Positions 16,966 through 25,992 of a DNA stretch of 64,000 bases are shown here, piece after piece. The notes beneath the pieces were generated by a model. That model had not been told where the DNA came from and did not search any database. It saw nothing but the letters and a program-made list of their open reading frames with translations. The translations under genes and the position numbers were made by a program. The first letter of the stretch is position 1; each line of letters starts with the position of its first letter. Origin of the DNA: Candidatus Dadabacteria bacterium (GTDB taxonomy: Bacteria > Desulfobacterota_D > UBA1144 > Nemesobacterales > Nemesobacteraceae); assembly GCA_022827275.1 (NCBI GenBank), contig JAJDTG010000022.1, positions 1 to 64,000 on the forward strand, written 5' to 3'.

Positions 16966-16991
16966 CCGGGACCGCAGGCTTGCGGTCCCGG
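16966..16991. terminator. Strong hairpin after aminotransferase gene
   Basis: CCGGGACCGCA-GGCT-TGCGGTCCCGG forms an 11-bp GC-rich stem with a four-base loop. No T-tract follows, so it may be a Rho-type pause, a transcript-protecting hairpin or a weak terminator. Confidence 0.45.
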
Positions 16992-17005
16992 GGAGCTAAC
17001 GGAAA

Positions 17006-17848
17006 TTGAGGTCGATATTTAAAAGAAAAAGTCTTTTTCCGGCCGGGGTTCTGCTTTTTCTGCTCCTCATTGTCGCATGCGCCAAGGCCCCGATCACCAA
17101 CAGGACGCAGTTTATACTTCTTCCCCAGGCCTTTGAAATGCAGCTCGGCGCAAGCGCGTACGCGAACCTGCTTGAGACCGAGAAGGTCTCGCGCGACGCG
17201 CACTACAACGGGGTCGTGAGGAGGGTCGGGCAGCGCATAGCCGCAGTTTCCCACACCCCCAACCTCAGGTGGCAGTACACAGTTTTTGACAGCAAACAGG
17301 TAAACGCCTTCGCGCTTCCCGGGGGGAAAATCGGGGTTTACACCGGGATGATGCCCGTTGCCAAAACCGAGGCGGGGCTTGCTACCGTGATGGCCCACGA
17401 GGTTGCCCACGCGACGGCGCGCCACGGAGGGGAGAGACTTACTCTCGGAATCCTGCTCGAGATGGGCTCCGCGGCGCTCGCGTCGGCCATGAAGAAAAAA
17501 GACAAAAAAACCACAGGCAGGGTTCTTGCCGCCTACGGACTCGGGAGCGCGCTTGTGGTCGCCTTGCCGTTTTCAAGAAAGCAGGAATCAGAGGCCGACA
17601 GGATAGGTCTCATATACATGGCAAAAGCGGGCTATGACCCCCGCGAAGCCATTCCCTTCTGGGAGAGGATGGGGACTTCGGGCAGGGGCGCTCCGCCCGA
17701 GTTTCTCTCTACCCACCCCGGGTACAGGACGAGGATAAAAAACATCCGCAAGTGGATGCCCGAGGCACTTGAATACTACGAGACGAGCCAGAAAGCTCCC
17801 AACGGGCGGATCGTAATTGCCGAGGAAACCGGACGCTCACGCAGATGA
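17006..17848 (+). CDS. M48-family metalloprotease lipoprotein (BepA/LoiP-like)
   Basis: A 280-residue protein with a lipoprotein signal ending LLIVAC, so the mature protein is probably lipid-anchored in the periplasm. The zinc-binding HExxH is present in VMAHEVAHATARHGG near residue 131, and the third ligand Glu lies in RKQESEADRIGLIYM near residue 193. These are the marks of M48 peptidases involved in outer-membrane protein quality control. The start is TTG at 17006 with GGAG about nine bases upstream; no ATG fits before the signal sequence. No tetratricopeptide region follows, so it is the short form. Confidence 0.88.
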   Translation: MRSIFKRKSLFPAGVLLFLLLIVACAKAPITNRTQFILLPQAFEMQLGASAYANLLETEKVSRDAHYNGVVRRVGQRIAAVSHTPNLRWQYTVFDSKQVNAFALPGGKIGVYTGMMPVAKTEAGLATVMAHEVAHATARHGGERLTLGILLEMGSAALASAMKKKDKKTTGRVLAAYGLGSALVVALPFSRKQESEADRIGLIYMAKAGYDPREAIPFWERMGTSGRGAPPEFLSTHPGYRTRIKNIRKWMPEALEYYETSQKAPNGRIVIAEETGRSRR

Positions 17849-17885
17849 GAGGCCCGTTTCTTCTCGAATTCTTTTTTACCCCTTT

Positions 17886-17913
17886 TTAATTGCTTCTTAA
17901 CACCCTCTTAACC
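17886..17913 (+). promoter_or_regulatory. Pho-box array upstream of pstS
   Basis: Three direct repeats with exact 11-base period, TTAATT-N5-TTAACA-N5-TTAACC, lie 66 bases before the pstS ATG. A TAAATT element at 17924-17929, ten bases after the array, fits as the -10 box. This is the TTAACA-N5 layout known for PhoP boxes, with the same period as E. coli PhoB sites. Confidence 0.7.
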
Positions 17914-17979
17914 TTTCAGGGTTTAAATTAACTCAAATTGTTTGATTTGCTTTCCACTATCTTAAGGAGGATTCTCGTA

Positions 17980-18972
17980 ATGAAGTATTTGAGTGTTAAG
18001 TCGAGTTTTGTGCTTTTTGCGATCGTTTGTGCGCTTACCTTCGGCCAGGTTGCCGGAGCTCAGACGGTCAAGGTTGACCCAGGCATACCTTCCTACACGA
18101 AGGTTACTGGTGTTTCCGGAAACATAAACAGCGTGGGTTCCGACACCATGAACAACCTTATGACGTTCTGGTGCGAGGGATTCGCCAAGTTCTACCCCAA
18201 CGTTAAATGCCAGATAGAGGGCAAGGGTTCAAGCACTGCTCCTCCGGCTCTTATAGAGGGGACCTCGCAGTTCGGACCCATGTCCAGAATGATGAAGTCA
18301 AAAGAAGTTGACGCCTTCGAAAAGGTAGCCGGCTACAAGCCGACCGCGGTTCCGACGTCAATTGACGCGCTAGCGGTTTACGTTAACAAGGACAACCCGA
18401 TCAAGTGTCTGTCGATAAAGCAGGTCGACGCAATCTTCTCGAAGAACAGGAAGTGCGGCGGTGGAAGCGACATCAACACGTGGGGAGCCGCGGGTCTCGC
18501 CGGCGACTGGTCCGGTAAGCCGATAAGCGTCTACGGAAGAAACTCCGCGTCGGGGACCTACGGGTACTTCAAGAAGAAGGCCCTCTGTAAGGGTGACTAC
18601 AAGGATACCGTTAAGGAGCAGCCAGGATCCTCCGCCGTTGTACAGGGAATCACCGAGGACCTTCAGGGCGTTGGCTACAGCGGTATCGGGTACAAAACTT
18701 CCGGGGTAAAGGCGATCAAGCTTGCCAAAACTGTTGAGAAGGGCTGCTTTGGACCCGATCTTGCAAACGTCGTCAGCGGGAACTATCCGCTCGGAAGATA
18801 CCTTTTCCTCTACGTTAACAAGAAGCCGAACGAAGCTCTCGATCCGCTTCGCCTCGAGTTCTTGAAGTACGTTCTGAGTAAGCAGGGACAGGAAATAGTC
18901 ATAAAAGACGGCTATCTCCCGCTTCCTGCCGCCAAGGTCTCTGAGCTTAGAGGCCTGATAGGCGCTAACTGA
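17980..18972 (+). CDS. pstS: Phosphate ABC transporter substrate-binding protein PstS
   Basis: A 330-residue periplasmic binding protein with a signal peptide (KSSFVLFAIVCALTFGQVAG). SVGSDTMNNLM near residue 47, GKGSSTAPPAL and the GRNSASGTYGYF loop near residue 187 are phosphate-ligand loops of the PstS fold. It captures periplasmic phosphate and delivers it to PstCA. Several Cys residues (WCEGF, VKCQ, KCLS, RKCGG, ALCKG, KGCFG) suggest disulfides. AAGGAGG nine bases before ATG 17980 decides the start over the GTG-led frame at 17938. It begins the pst operon and is preceded by Pho boxes. Confidence 0.95.
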   Translation: MKYLSVKSSFVLFAIVCALTFGQVAGAQTVKVDPGIPSYTKVTGVSGNINSVGSDTMNNLMTFWCEGFAKFYPNVKCQIEGKGSSTAPPALIEGTSQFGPMSRMMKSKEVDAFEKVAGYKPTAVPTSIDALAVYVNKDNPIKCLSIKQVDAIFSKNRKCGGGSDINTWGAAGLAGDWSGKPISVYGRNSASGTYGYFKKKALCKGDYKDTVKEQPGSSAVVQGITEDLQGVGYSGIGYKTSGVKAIKLAKTVEKGCFGPDLANVVSGNYPLGRYLFLYVNKKPNEALDPLRLEFLKYVLSKQGQEIVIKDGYLPLPAAKVSELRGLIGAN

Positions 18973-18997
18973 TAAACTGGTTATACGGCTTATGCGT

Positions 18998-19029
18998 GCT
19001 CACGGACCCCGTAATCGGGATTCGTGAGC
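18998..19029 (+). terminator. Hairpin between pstS and pstC
   Basis: GCTCACG and CGTGAGC pair, enclosing an inner CCCG-TAAT-CGGG stem. There is no T-tract, so it looks like a partial terminator or 3'-end protecting hairpin that would let pstS be expressed above the permease genes. Confidence 0.5.
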
Positions 19030-19057
19030 GCCTGCCGTTTTCCACGGACGAAATTAG

Positions 19058-19087
19058 TTGAAAATTGCCTTTTAACTCTGCTATATT
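19058..19087 (+). promoter_or_regulatory. Possible internal promoter before pstC
   Basis: TTGAAA (19058-19063) and TATATT (19082-19087) are separated by 18 bases, about 20 bases before the pstC start. It may give Pho-independent basal expression of pstCAB-phoU. Confidence 0.45.
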
Positions 19088-19108
19088 TCACTCTGAAGGT
19101 AGCTTCCA

Positions 19109-21406
19109 TTGCCAAACGATACCCCTGACCCGCTAGGAACAACTGAAAGTTCAAAGCAAAAACAGATACGAAGAAGAAAGTTCTACGACAAGCTGGCAAG
19201 GCACGTTGTGTTTGTCGGCGGCATTGGAATCATTTTCTGCATAATAGGAATACTTTTTTTCATAGGGATCGAGACAGTTCCTCTCTGGAAAAGCCCGGAG
19301 AAAAATCTTGAAAGCGTCTCGAAAATGGAAGATGGTCTCGTTTCCGGGACGTCGGCCGGGCAGGTGAGCATTTTTGCTCTCGGGGTTGATGAGTACAGGG
19401 AGCAGATATTCACTATAGACTCCCTTGGATCCGTCCGCTTTTTCACGCTTGAAGAGGAACCGAAACATCTGAAGACCCACACGATTTCACACGAAACATC
19501 GGGTTACACGTTCCTCTACAACTCTAAAACCAACACTTCCTATGCCATTGCCGACAGCGAAGGTCGCGTCGTTCCTTTCGAAGTCAGCTTCAGGGTCGAG
19601 TTCCGTGAAGGGACCGAAAGAACCATAGTGTCTAAGGTTGCCGAGGAGAAAGCTATCCGGGTAACCGAGGAGCCGATAGAAATCTTCGCCTACCAGAGTT
19701 CGCCCGAGACGGGATCCCCCATAATTGCGGCATACACGGCTTCTGGGCGCCTTATAACCTACGTCGAAACCGAGAGTGAAGGGGGGTTTTTGGGTGAGAG
19801 CGAAACCGAGATTTTCACCACCGATCTTACCGGGCAGCTTGAAGGGGCCAAGGTCACCGGGGTACAGGTCGATTCCTCAACGGAGAATCTCTATGTCTCC
19901 ACGGCAAACGGAAAGCTTTATCACTGGTCGCTTTATTATCCATCTTCTCCCGAGTTAAAATCGGTGCTCACGGCTACCGCGGATCCCGGGGTGGCAGTTA
20001 CCGAGATAGGGTTTCTTCTGGGTCACCGTTCGCTTATCGTCGGTGACGCCGCGGGAAACGTGAGCGTCTGGTTTGAGACCAGAAGCGAAGGTGAAGGAAG
20101 CAAGCTCACTAAAGTGCACACCCTGCCTCCACTTCCGGGCCAGGTCGACAAATTCTCCGCATCACAGAGGGGAAGAGGATTTCTGGCTTCCGACACCGCA
20201 GGGAACATTTCTCTTTATCAGGCGACTTCCGCGATAAAACAGCTTGATTTTCCGGGTGAGGGAAGGCCTTACATGGGTCTTGTCTTTTCTCCCAAGGCAA
20301 ACGGTGTCGTGGCCGTGGATTCCGACATGGTGCTTTCAAACTACTATCTTGACAACCCGCACCCCGAGACGAATTTCCGCACCCTTTTCGGAAAGATATG
20401 GTATGAGGGCTACGACAGGCCCCAGTACGTTTGGCAGTCAACTGGGGGGACGGACGAGTTCGAGCCCAAGTTCAGCCTGACGCCCCTTGCCTACGGCACC
20501 TTAAAAGGCGCCATATACGCGATGATACTCTCGATTCCGCTTGCTATCCTAGCGGCCATCTGCGTCTCGCAGTTTCTCCATCCCTCTATAAGGAATGTGG
20601 TGAAGCCCGTTATAGAGATAATGGCCGCGCTTCCGAGCGTCGTGCTCGGATTCCTTGCGGGTCTCTGGCTCGCGCCGCTGCTTGAGAAGATTTTCGTCGC
20701 GACGATTATAATGCCGTTTATAGTGCTCGGGCTCACTCTGCTCGCGCTTTTCCTCTGGCACCGTCTTCCGGTTGCTTTTTCCGGAAGGTTCCGGGTGGGA
20801 GCCGAGCTTTTCACCATAGTGGGCGTGATAGGGGGCGCGGCCGCGCTTTCCCTGTGGTTAAACGCTCCGATTGAGAGCCTTGTTTTCGCTGGGGACTTCA
20901 AGGACTGGTTCTTCAGGATATTCGATCTTCGCTACGACCAGAGAAACATGCTGGTTGTGGGATTCGCCATGGGCTTTACGGTGATACCGATCATATTCAC
21001 CATCTCCGAAGACGCGCTCTCAAGCGTCCCGAGGATACTGTCTGCGGGTTCCCTGGCCCTCGGGGCTAACAGGTGGCAGACCGCGGTGAGGATAGTTCTT
21101 CCTTCCGCGAGCGCCGGAATATTCTCGGCCGTCATGATAGGTTTTGGAAGAGCTGTGGGAGAAACGATGATCGTGCTTATGGCCACGGGTAACACACCGG
21201 TTATGGACTTGAGCTTTTTTAACGGTTTTCGGGCTCTTTCGGCCAACATCGCGGTCGAACTTCCCGAGGCTCCGCACGGGGGAACCCTTTACAGGGTGCT
21301 TTTCCTCGCGGCGATCCTGCTGTTTCTGGCAACGTTTTTACTTAACACCCTGGCGGAAATTCTTCGCCAGAGACTAAGAAGGAAATACGCTCAGTCCGAT
21401 GCCTAG
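19109..21406 (+). CDS. pstC: Phosphate ABC transporter permease PstC, enlarged form
   Basis: A 765-residue protein, over twice the length of E. coli PstC. One membrane helix (about residues 35-55) is followed by about 380 exported residues with repeated beta-strand blocks (for example VTGVQVDSSTENLYVSTANG, VTEIGFLLGHRSLIVGDAAG) resembling a beta-propeller. The six-helix permease part starts near residue 460 (TLKGAIYAMILSIPLAILAA) and has the EAA-type loop SLALGANRWQTAVRIVLPSA near residue 650. Enlarged PstC is known in some Proteobacteria. The start is TTG after GAAGGT. Its end overlaps pstA by eight bases, indicating coupled translation. Confidence 0.93.
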   Translation: MPNDTPDPLGTTESSKQKQIRRRKFYDKLARHVVFVGGIGIIFCIIGILFFIGIETVPLWKSPEKNLESVSKMEDGLVSGTSAGQVSIFALGVDEYREQIFTIDSLGSVRFFTLEEEPKHLKTHTISHETSGYTFLYNSKTNTSYAIADSEGRVVPFEVSFRVEFREGTERTIVSKVAEEKAIRVTEEPIEIFAYQSSPETGSPIIAAYTASGRLITYVETESEGGFLGESETEIFTTDLTGQLEGAKVTGVQVDSSTENLYVSTANGKLYHWSLYYPSSPELKSVLTATADPGVAVTEIGFLLGHRSLIVGDAAGNVSVWFETRSEGEGSKLTKVHTLPPLPGQVDKFSASQRGRGFLASDTAGNISLYQATSAIKQLDFPGEGRPYMGLVFSPKANGVVAVDSDMVLSNYYLDNPHPETNFRTLFGKIWYEGYDRPQYVWQSTGGTDEFEPKFSLTPLAYGTLKGAIYAMILSIPLAILAAICVSQFLHPSIRNVVKPVIEIMAALPSVVLGFLAGLWLAPLLEKIFVATIIMPFIVLGLTLLALFLWHRLPVAFSGRFRVGAELFTIVGVIGGAAALSLWLNAPIESLVFAGDFKDWFFRIFDLRYDQRNMLVVGFAMGFTVIPIIFTISEDALSSVPRILSAGSLALGANRWQTAVRIVLPSASAGIFSAVMIGFGRAVGETMIVLMATGNTPVMDLSFFNGFRALSANIAVELPEAPHGGTLYRVLFLAAILLFLATFLLNTLAEILRQRLRRKYAQSDA

Positions 21407-23018
21407 ACTCTGGAAACCAGGCGACGCCTACGTGTGGATATCGGGCCTTGCCCTCATGGTCACGCTCGTGATGATAGGGGGGCTCCTGTTCTTGATAGCG
21501 ACAAAGGGACTGGGTTCTCTGTGGCCGGTTGATATAGGGCGCTATACGCTTACCGACGGCTCGACCTACCTCGGGCAGCTTCAGGGCAGGGAATCGGTGC
21601 GCGGAGCACATGGGGTAAAAAGCGAATCCGAGTTTCGCGTGAAGCTCAAGATAGGAAACAGGGACCTCTACGGTCTTGATTTTAAGTGGATAGACGAGGC
21701 GGACATAGCTTCGATTGACTACCCTCGGGACGCCGTGATCCTTGAGCGGCACGAGTGGGGAAATTACCACGGATTCTTAAAAGAAATAAGGAAAAATGGA
21801 CAGATCATCCCGGGTGGAGATCCACAGGCTTTCTCGGTGCTAAAGGATCTTGTACGCGATGCCAACAAGATACACGACGAGATACTCAAGATAGAAAAGG
21901 GTGAGATAGGGGACGTAAACTACGGAATTGAAAAGCAGCGCCTAAAGCTCCGGGGCCTTTCCATGCGCGGCGAGGACAATCCGGCCAAGGAGGCCGAGGC
22001 CCGCCTGAAAATAGAGCAATACGAAGCACGCTACAAGATAAGCGAGGCCGAGCTTGGGAAGCTCTACACGGAGCTTACAAGAAACGAGGTGGTGATGCTC
22101 TCCGCTGCGGGGGATGAGAAGGTGATGCCGCTTGGGAAGATCGTCATGGCGTTTCGCCCGAACGACATGGGATTCGCCCAGAAAGCGGGATTTTATGTCG
22201 AGCGATTCTGGGGATTCATCGTCGATGAACCCAGAGAGGCGAACACAGAGGGCGGAATCTTCCCCGCCATTTTCGGCACGGTTCTCATGGTGTTTATCAT
22301 GAGCATAGTGGTCATGCCTTTCGGAATCCTAGCCGCGCTTTACCTGCGTGAGTACGCAAAGCAGGGGCTCATGGTCAGGATAGTCAGGATATGCGTTAAT
22401 AACCTAGCCGGTGTTCCGTCGATCGTCTTCGGAGTTTTCGGAGTCGGGTTCTTTCTCTACGGCATAGGAGGCATAATCGACTCCGTCTTTTTCAAGGAAG
22501 CGCTTCCAAACCCAACTTTCGGCACGGGTGGCATACTGTGGGCGTCGCTTACTCTGGCGCTTCTTACGGTTCCTGTTGTAATAGTTGCGACGGAGGAAGG
22601 GCTTGCGTCTGTTCCGAGAAACATAAGGGAAGGCTCTCTAGCGCTTGGGGCCACGAAATTCGAAACCACATGGAAGGTCGTTATACCGAGCGCGCTTCCC
22701 GCCATACTGACGGGTCTTATACTCGCAATTGCCCGGGCCACTGGAGAGGTTGCGCCGCTTATGATAACCGGAGTCGTGAAGCTCGCCCCGGATCTTCCCA
22801 TAGACGGGCACTTTCCTTTTCTTCACTTAGAGCGCAAGTTTATGCACCTAGGATTTCACATATACGATCTTGGCTTTCAGTCTCCAAACGCAGAAGCCGC
22901 AAAGCCCATGGTGTTCATGACGGCGTTTCTGCTCATACTGATAGTGGTTATACTCAACATAACAGCAATAATAATAAGAAACAGGCTAAGGAAAAAATAT
23001 GCGACTTCCGCGGTATAA
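21399..23018 (+). CDS. pstA: Phosphate ABC transporter permease PstA, enlarged form
   Basis: A 539-residue permease against about 300 in E. coli. After the first membrane helix (residues 15-38), an exported insertion runs to about residue 280. It includes a charged coiled-coil stretch (residues 145-225) rich in Glu and Lys. The transport domain begins at GGIFPAIFGTVLMVFIMSIV, and the EAA loop reads GSLALGATKFETTWKVVIPS near residue 412. The matched enlargement of PstC and PstA suggests the two insertions meet outside the membrane. It overlaps pstC and is followed after 37 bases by pstB. Confidence 0.93.
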   Translation: MPRLWKPGDAYVWISGLALMVTLVMIGGLLFLIATKGLGSLWPVDIGRYTLTDGSTYLGQLQGRESVRGAHGVKSESEFRVKLKIGNRDLYGLDFKWIDEADIASIDYPRDAVILERHEWGNYHGFLKEIRKNGQIIPGGDPQAFSVLKDLVRDANKIHDEILKIEKGEIGDVNYGIEKQRLKLRGLSMRGEDNPAKEAEARLKIEQYEARYKISEAELGKLYTELTRNEVVMLSAAGDEKVMPLGKIVMAFRPNDMGFAQKAGFYVERFWGFIVDEPREANTEGGIFPAIFGTVLMVFIMSIVVMPFGILAALYLREYAKQGLMVRIVRICVNNLAGVPSIVFGVFGVGFFLYGIGGIIDSVFFKEALPNPTFGTGGILWASLTLALLTVPVVIVATEEGLASVPRNIREGSLALGATKFETTWKVVIPSALPAILTGLILAIARATGEVAPLMITGVVKLAPDLPIDGHFPFLHLERKFMHLGFHIYDLGFQSPNAEAAKPMVFMTAFLLILIVVILNITAIIIRNRLRKKYATSAV

Positions 23019-23055
23019 TGTAGCAAAGTGATGGCAGTAGTGGGAGGAAGATTAA

Positions 23056-23922
23056 ATGACAACTGGAGAAGCAATGGTACAGCAACAGGAATTTAATGTT
23101 CCGGGGACAAACGGCGTTTCCCCGGCACCCGAGCAACCCAGGAAATCGGAGAAGGCGAAGACCGTTCCCGCCCCCTTGGTAGAAGTGGAAAACGTGAGCC
23201 TTTTTTACGGTGAGAAGCAGGCGCTTCGGGAAATCAACATGAACATACCGAGGAAAAAGGCTACGGCTTTTATCGGTCCTTCGGGATGTGGAAAGTCAAC
23301 GTTGCTTCGCTGTTTTAACCGCTTAAACGACCTTGTTGACGGCTGCAGGATCGAGGGGAACATATCCATTAACCGCAAAAGCATATTCGACCCGGATGTC
23401 GACATTACCGATCTTAGAAAAAGGGTCGGCATGGTGTTTCAGAAATCAAATCCGTTTCCAAAGTCGATCTACGAGAATGTCGCTTACGGGGCGAGGATAG
23501 CGGGCGTAAACAAGAAATCGGTTCTTGACAATATTGTTGAGAAGAACCTAAAGCGCGCCGCCCTCTGGAACGAGGTGAGCGACAGGCTGAATGACAGCGC
23601 CATGGGGCTCTCAGGAGGACAGCAGCAGAGGCTCTGCATCGCGAGGGCCATTGCTGTGGAACCCGACGTGCTCTTGATGGACGAGCCGTGCTCGGCGCTT
23701 GACCCGATAGCCACGGCGAAGATAGAGGACCTGATAACTGAACTGAAAGAGAAGTTCACCATAGTGATCGTTACCCATAACATGCAGCAGGCTTCCAGAG
23801 TTTCGGATTACACCGCTTTTATGTACATAGGCGACATAGTGGAGTTTGACACCACGGAGAAGATATTCCTTAATCCTGCCAAAAAGCACACCGAAGACTA
23901 CGTCTCTGGTAAGTTCGGCTAA
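23056..23922 (+). CDS. pstB: Phosphate ABC transporter ATP-binding protein PstB
   Basis: A 288-residue ABC ATPase with a 40-residue polar N-terminal extension. Walker [10 protein letters not shown] is near residue 76, the Q-loop [19 protein letters not shown] near 122, the signature LSGGQQQR near 182 and Walker [14 protein letters not shown] near 205. It powers phosphate uptake through PstCA. GGGAGGAAG precedes the ATG. It lies between pstA and phoU in the standard order. Confidence 0.95.
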   Translation: MTTGEAMVQQQEFNVPGTNGVSPAPEQPRKSEKAKTVPAPLVEVENVSLFYGEKQALREINMNIPRKKATAFIGPSGCGKSTLLRCFNRLNDLVDGCRIEGNISINRKSIFDPDVDITDLRKRVGMVFQKSNPFPKSIYENVAYGARIAGVNKKSVLDNIVEKNLKRAALWNEVSDRLNDSAMGLSGGQQQRLCIARAIAVEPDVLLMDEPCSALDPIATAKIEDLITELKEKFTIVIVTHNMQQASRVSDYTAFMYIGDIVEFDTTEKIFLNPAKKHTEDYVSGKFG

Positions 23923-23947
23923 GCATCCCCCGGAGGAACAGTTACAG

Positions 23948-24613
23948 ATGATAAAATACCAAGGGGAACTTGTAGTTCTCAACAAGCAGCTGCTTGAGAT
24001 GGCATCGCTTGTCGAGACCATGATCGCAAAGAGCGTGAAAGCCCTTCGCGAGGGCAACATGATTCTTGCTCAGGAGGTCATCGGCACGGACGAGCAGGTA
24101 AACGCCATGGAGGTCGAGATAGATAATCTCTGCATTAAGATACTGGCTCTTTACCAGCCCGAGGCCACGGATCTTCGGACCGTCACCATGATAATGAAGG
24201 TTAACAACGATCTTGAGAGAATAGGGGACCATGCCTCAAGCATCTCGAGAATGGCTATTTTCATGGCGGAGTACCCGCCGATAAAGCCGCTTGTCGACAT
24301 TCCCAAGATGGCAGACAAGGCGATGGAGATGCTCCGCGAGTCCCTTGACGCGTTCATAAGACAGGACGAGAAGCTTGCCGTTGAGGTCTGCCGTAAAGAC
24401 GACGAGGTCGATAACTACGAGCCCCAGATAGTAAGAGAACTTATAACCTTCATGATGTCGGATCCCTCGACGCTTAACCGAGCCCTTCGCTACATATACG
24501 TCGCAAGGCATCTTGAAAGAGTGGCGGACCTAGCCACTAACATAGCAGAGAATGCCTATTACATAGCCACCGGAGAGATGCTGAAGCACCAGCACACTTC
24601 GGAGATGAACTGA
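23948..24613 (+). CDS. phoU: Phosphate signalling protein PhoU
   Basis: A 221-residue all-helical protein made of two PhoU repeats, with the metal-binding E/DxxxD-type motifs NNDLERIGDHASSISR near residue 83 and ARHLERVADLATNIAE near residue 188. PhoU links the Pst transporter to PhoR, keeping the Pho regulon off when phosphate is ample. The true start is ATG 23948, with GGAGG 11 bases upstream; a longer frame overlapping pstB is not family-like. It ends eight bases from the convergent phoR stop. Confidence 0.94.
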   Translation: MIKYQGELVVLNKQLLEMASLVETMIAKSVKALREGNMILAQEVIGTDEQVNAMEVEIDNLCIKILALYQPEATDLRTVTMIMKVNNDLERIGDHASSISRMAIFMAEYPPIKPLVDIPKMADKAMEMLRESLDAFIRQDEKLAVEVCRKDDEVDNYEPQIVRELITFMMSDPSTLNRALRYIYVARHLERVADLATNIAENAYYIATGEMLKHQHTSEMN

Positions 24614-24621
24614 CCGCCGTT

Positions 24622-25992
24622 TTACTGCTCGGTCCGCGGAAGTTCAACCGTAAAAGTGCTTCCCTCTCTTTCCGTGCTTCTAACTTCTATGGTTCCCCCG
24701 TGCTGTATGACTATGTGCTTCACTATGCTGAGGCCAAGCCCCGTCCCGCCTATTTCTCTTGAGCGGTTCTTATCCACCCTGTAAAACCTCTCGAATATCC
24801 TCTCGTGGTGCTCCTGGGGAATTCCGATCCCGTTGTCTTCAACTTCTATGCGCAGGGCGCCGTTTTGGGCCGAGGCACGAACCGACACCGAACCGTTTTG
24901 CGGGGTGTACTTGGCCGAGTTCTCAACAAGATTTATGATCATGCGCTCCACGAGGAATCTGTTTGCCCTGTAGGGGGGCATGCCGTCCTCAATTTCAAGC
25001 GAGAGAGCGACTCTGTTCTTTGAGAAAAGAGAGCCAAGCGAGCCCACGGAGCGGACAATTGTTTTCTCTATGTCGATCTCTTCGTATCCTTTCCTTGAGT
25101 CCCGGGGGTCTGCCTCCCCGCTTTCAAGTTCCGAGAGCACCAGCAGGTCGGAGGCTATTGCTATCAGCCTGTCGGTGTTTTCCTCTATTATCTCGAGAAA
25201 TTCCTTTTTCTCCTCGTCTGTGTCATAGCTTTTGTCAAGGAGCGTTTCTATGTACCCCTTTATGGACGTAAGCGGGGTTCTTAGCTCGTGGGAGACGTTC
25301 GCCACGAAATCCGCCTTTATCCGCTCAAGGTTCTTGAATTCCGTTATGTCGAAGATGACCACTATGATTTCCCTGTAGCGGGGACTTACTCTGACGCTTA
25401 CAAGATACGATCTTTCCTTGGGATAGAGAACGGAGATTTCCTGAGTAGCCGATTTCTTATTTCGCTGCATGCGGGAGATGAGTCCCTGGAGGTCCGGGTT
25501 TCTCACGGTCTCCATGTAGGGGCGGCCGATTGCTGCGTCGTCTATCGTGAACATTTCTTTTGCGGTGTCGTTTACGAGCAGGAGATTCTCTTCCCTTGAT
25601 ATCACTATAACCCCCTCCCTCATGGATTCGATTATGCTTTTGAACTGGTTTCCCTCCCTCTCGGTTTCGCGCATCTGAAGGGATATTCTCTCTGAGAGTT
25701 CGCTTATGGAGATCGAGACCCCCGTGTCGAAGTCTGTTACCTTGCGGCCCGTCTTGCGGGCCTTTTTCTGTTTTTCAGGCAGAAGCTCAAGCGCCTTGGA
25801 TATTCTTGAGAAGTCCTTCAGAATATCCCTTTCTATTATCCACGAGAGGGCGAGCCCGAAAGCCACGAAAACGGCCACATAGGCGACGTAGCCGAGTGCT
25901 CCGCGCTCGGGGGAAAACAGCACTACCGCAAGCAGAGACGCAACTGCGGCCAAGCAGAGCAGGTAAAGAAAATGTTTTCTGAATATCTTCAA
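24622..25992 (-). CDS. phoR: Phosphate-regulon sensor histidine kinase PhoR
   Basis: A 456-residue kinase with two N-terminal membrane helices (about residues 8-55) and little periplasmic sequence, a PAS-like domain (about 110-220), a HisKA domain with the phospho-acceptor in VSHELRTPLTSIKGY near residue 234, and a catalytic domain with NLVENSAKYTPQNG, DNGIGIP and GGTGLGLSIVKHI. Lack of a sensing loop fits PhoR, which reads Pst/PhoU state rather than an outside ligand. It overlaps phoB by four bases (ATGA), so the two are co-translated. Confidence 0.92.
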   Translation of the reverse strand: MKIFRKHFLYLLCLAAVASLLAVVLFSPERGALGYVAYVAVFVAFGLALSWIIERDILKDFSRISKALELLPEKQKKARKTGRKVTDFDTGVSISISELSERISLQMRETEREGNQFKSIIESMREGVIVISREENLLLVNDTAKEMFTIDDAAIGRPYMETVRNPDLQGLISRMQRNKKSATQEISVLYPKERSYLVSVRVSPRYREIIVVIFDITEFKNLERIKADFVANVSHELRTPLTSIKGYIETLLDKSYDTDEEKKEFLEIIEENTDRLIAIASDLLVLSELESGEADPRDSRKGYEEIDIEKTIVRSVGSLGSLFSKNRVALSLEIEDGMPPYRANRFLVERMIINLVENSAKYTPQNGSVSVRASAQNGALRIEVEDNGIGIPQEHHERIFERFYRVDKNRSREIGGTGLGLSIVKHIVIQHGGTIEVRSTEREGSTFTVELPRTEQ

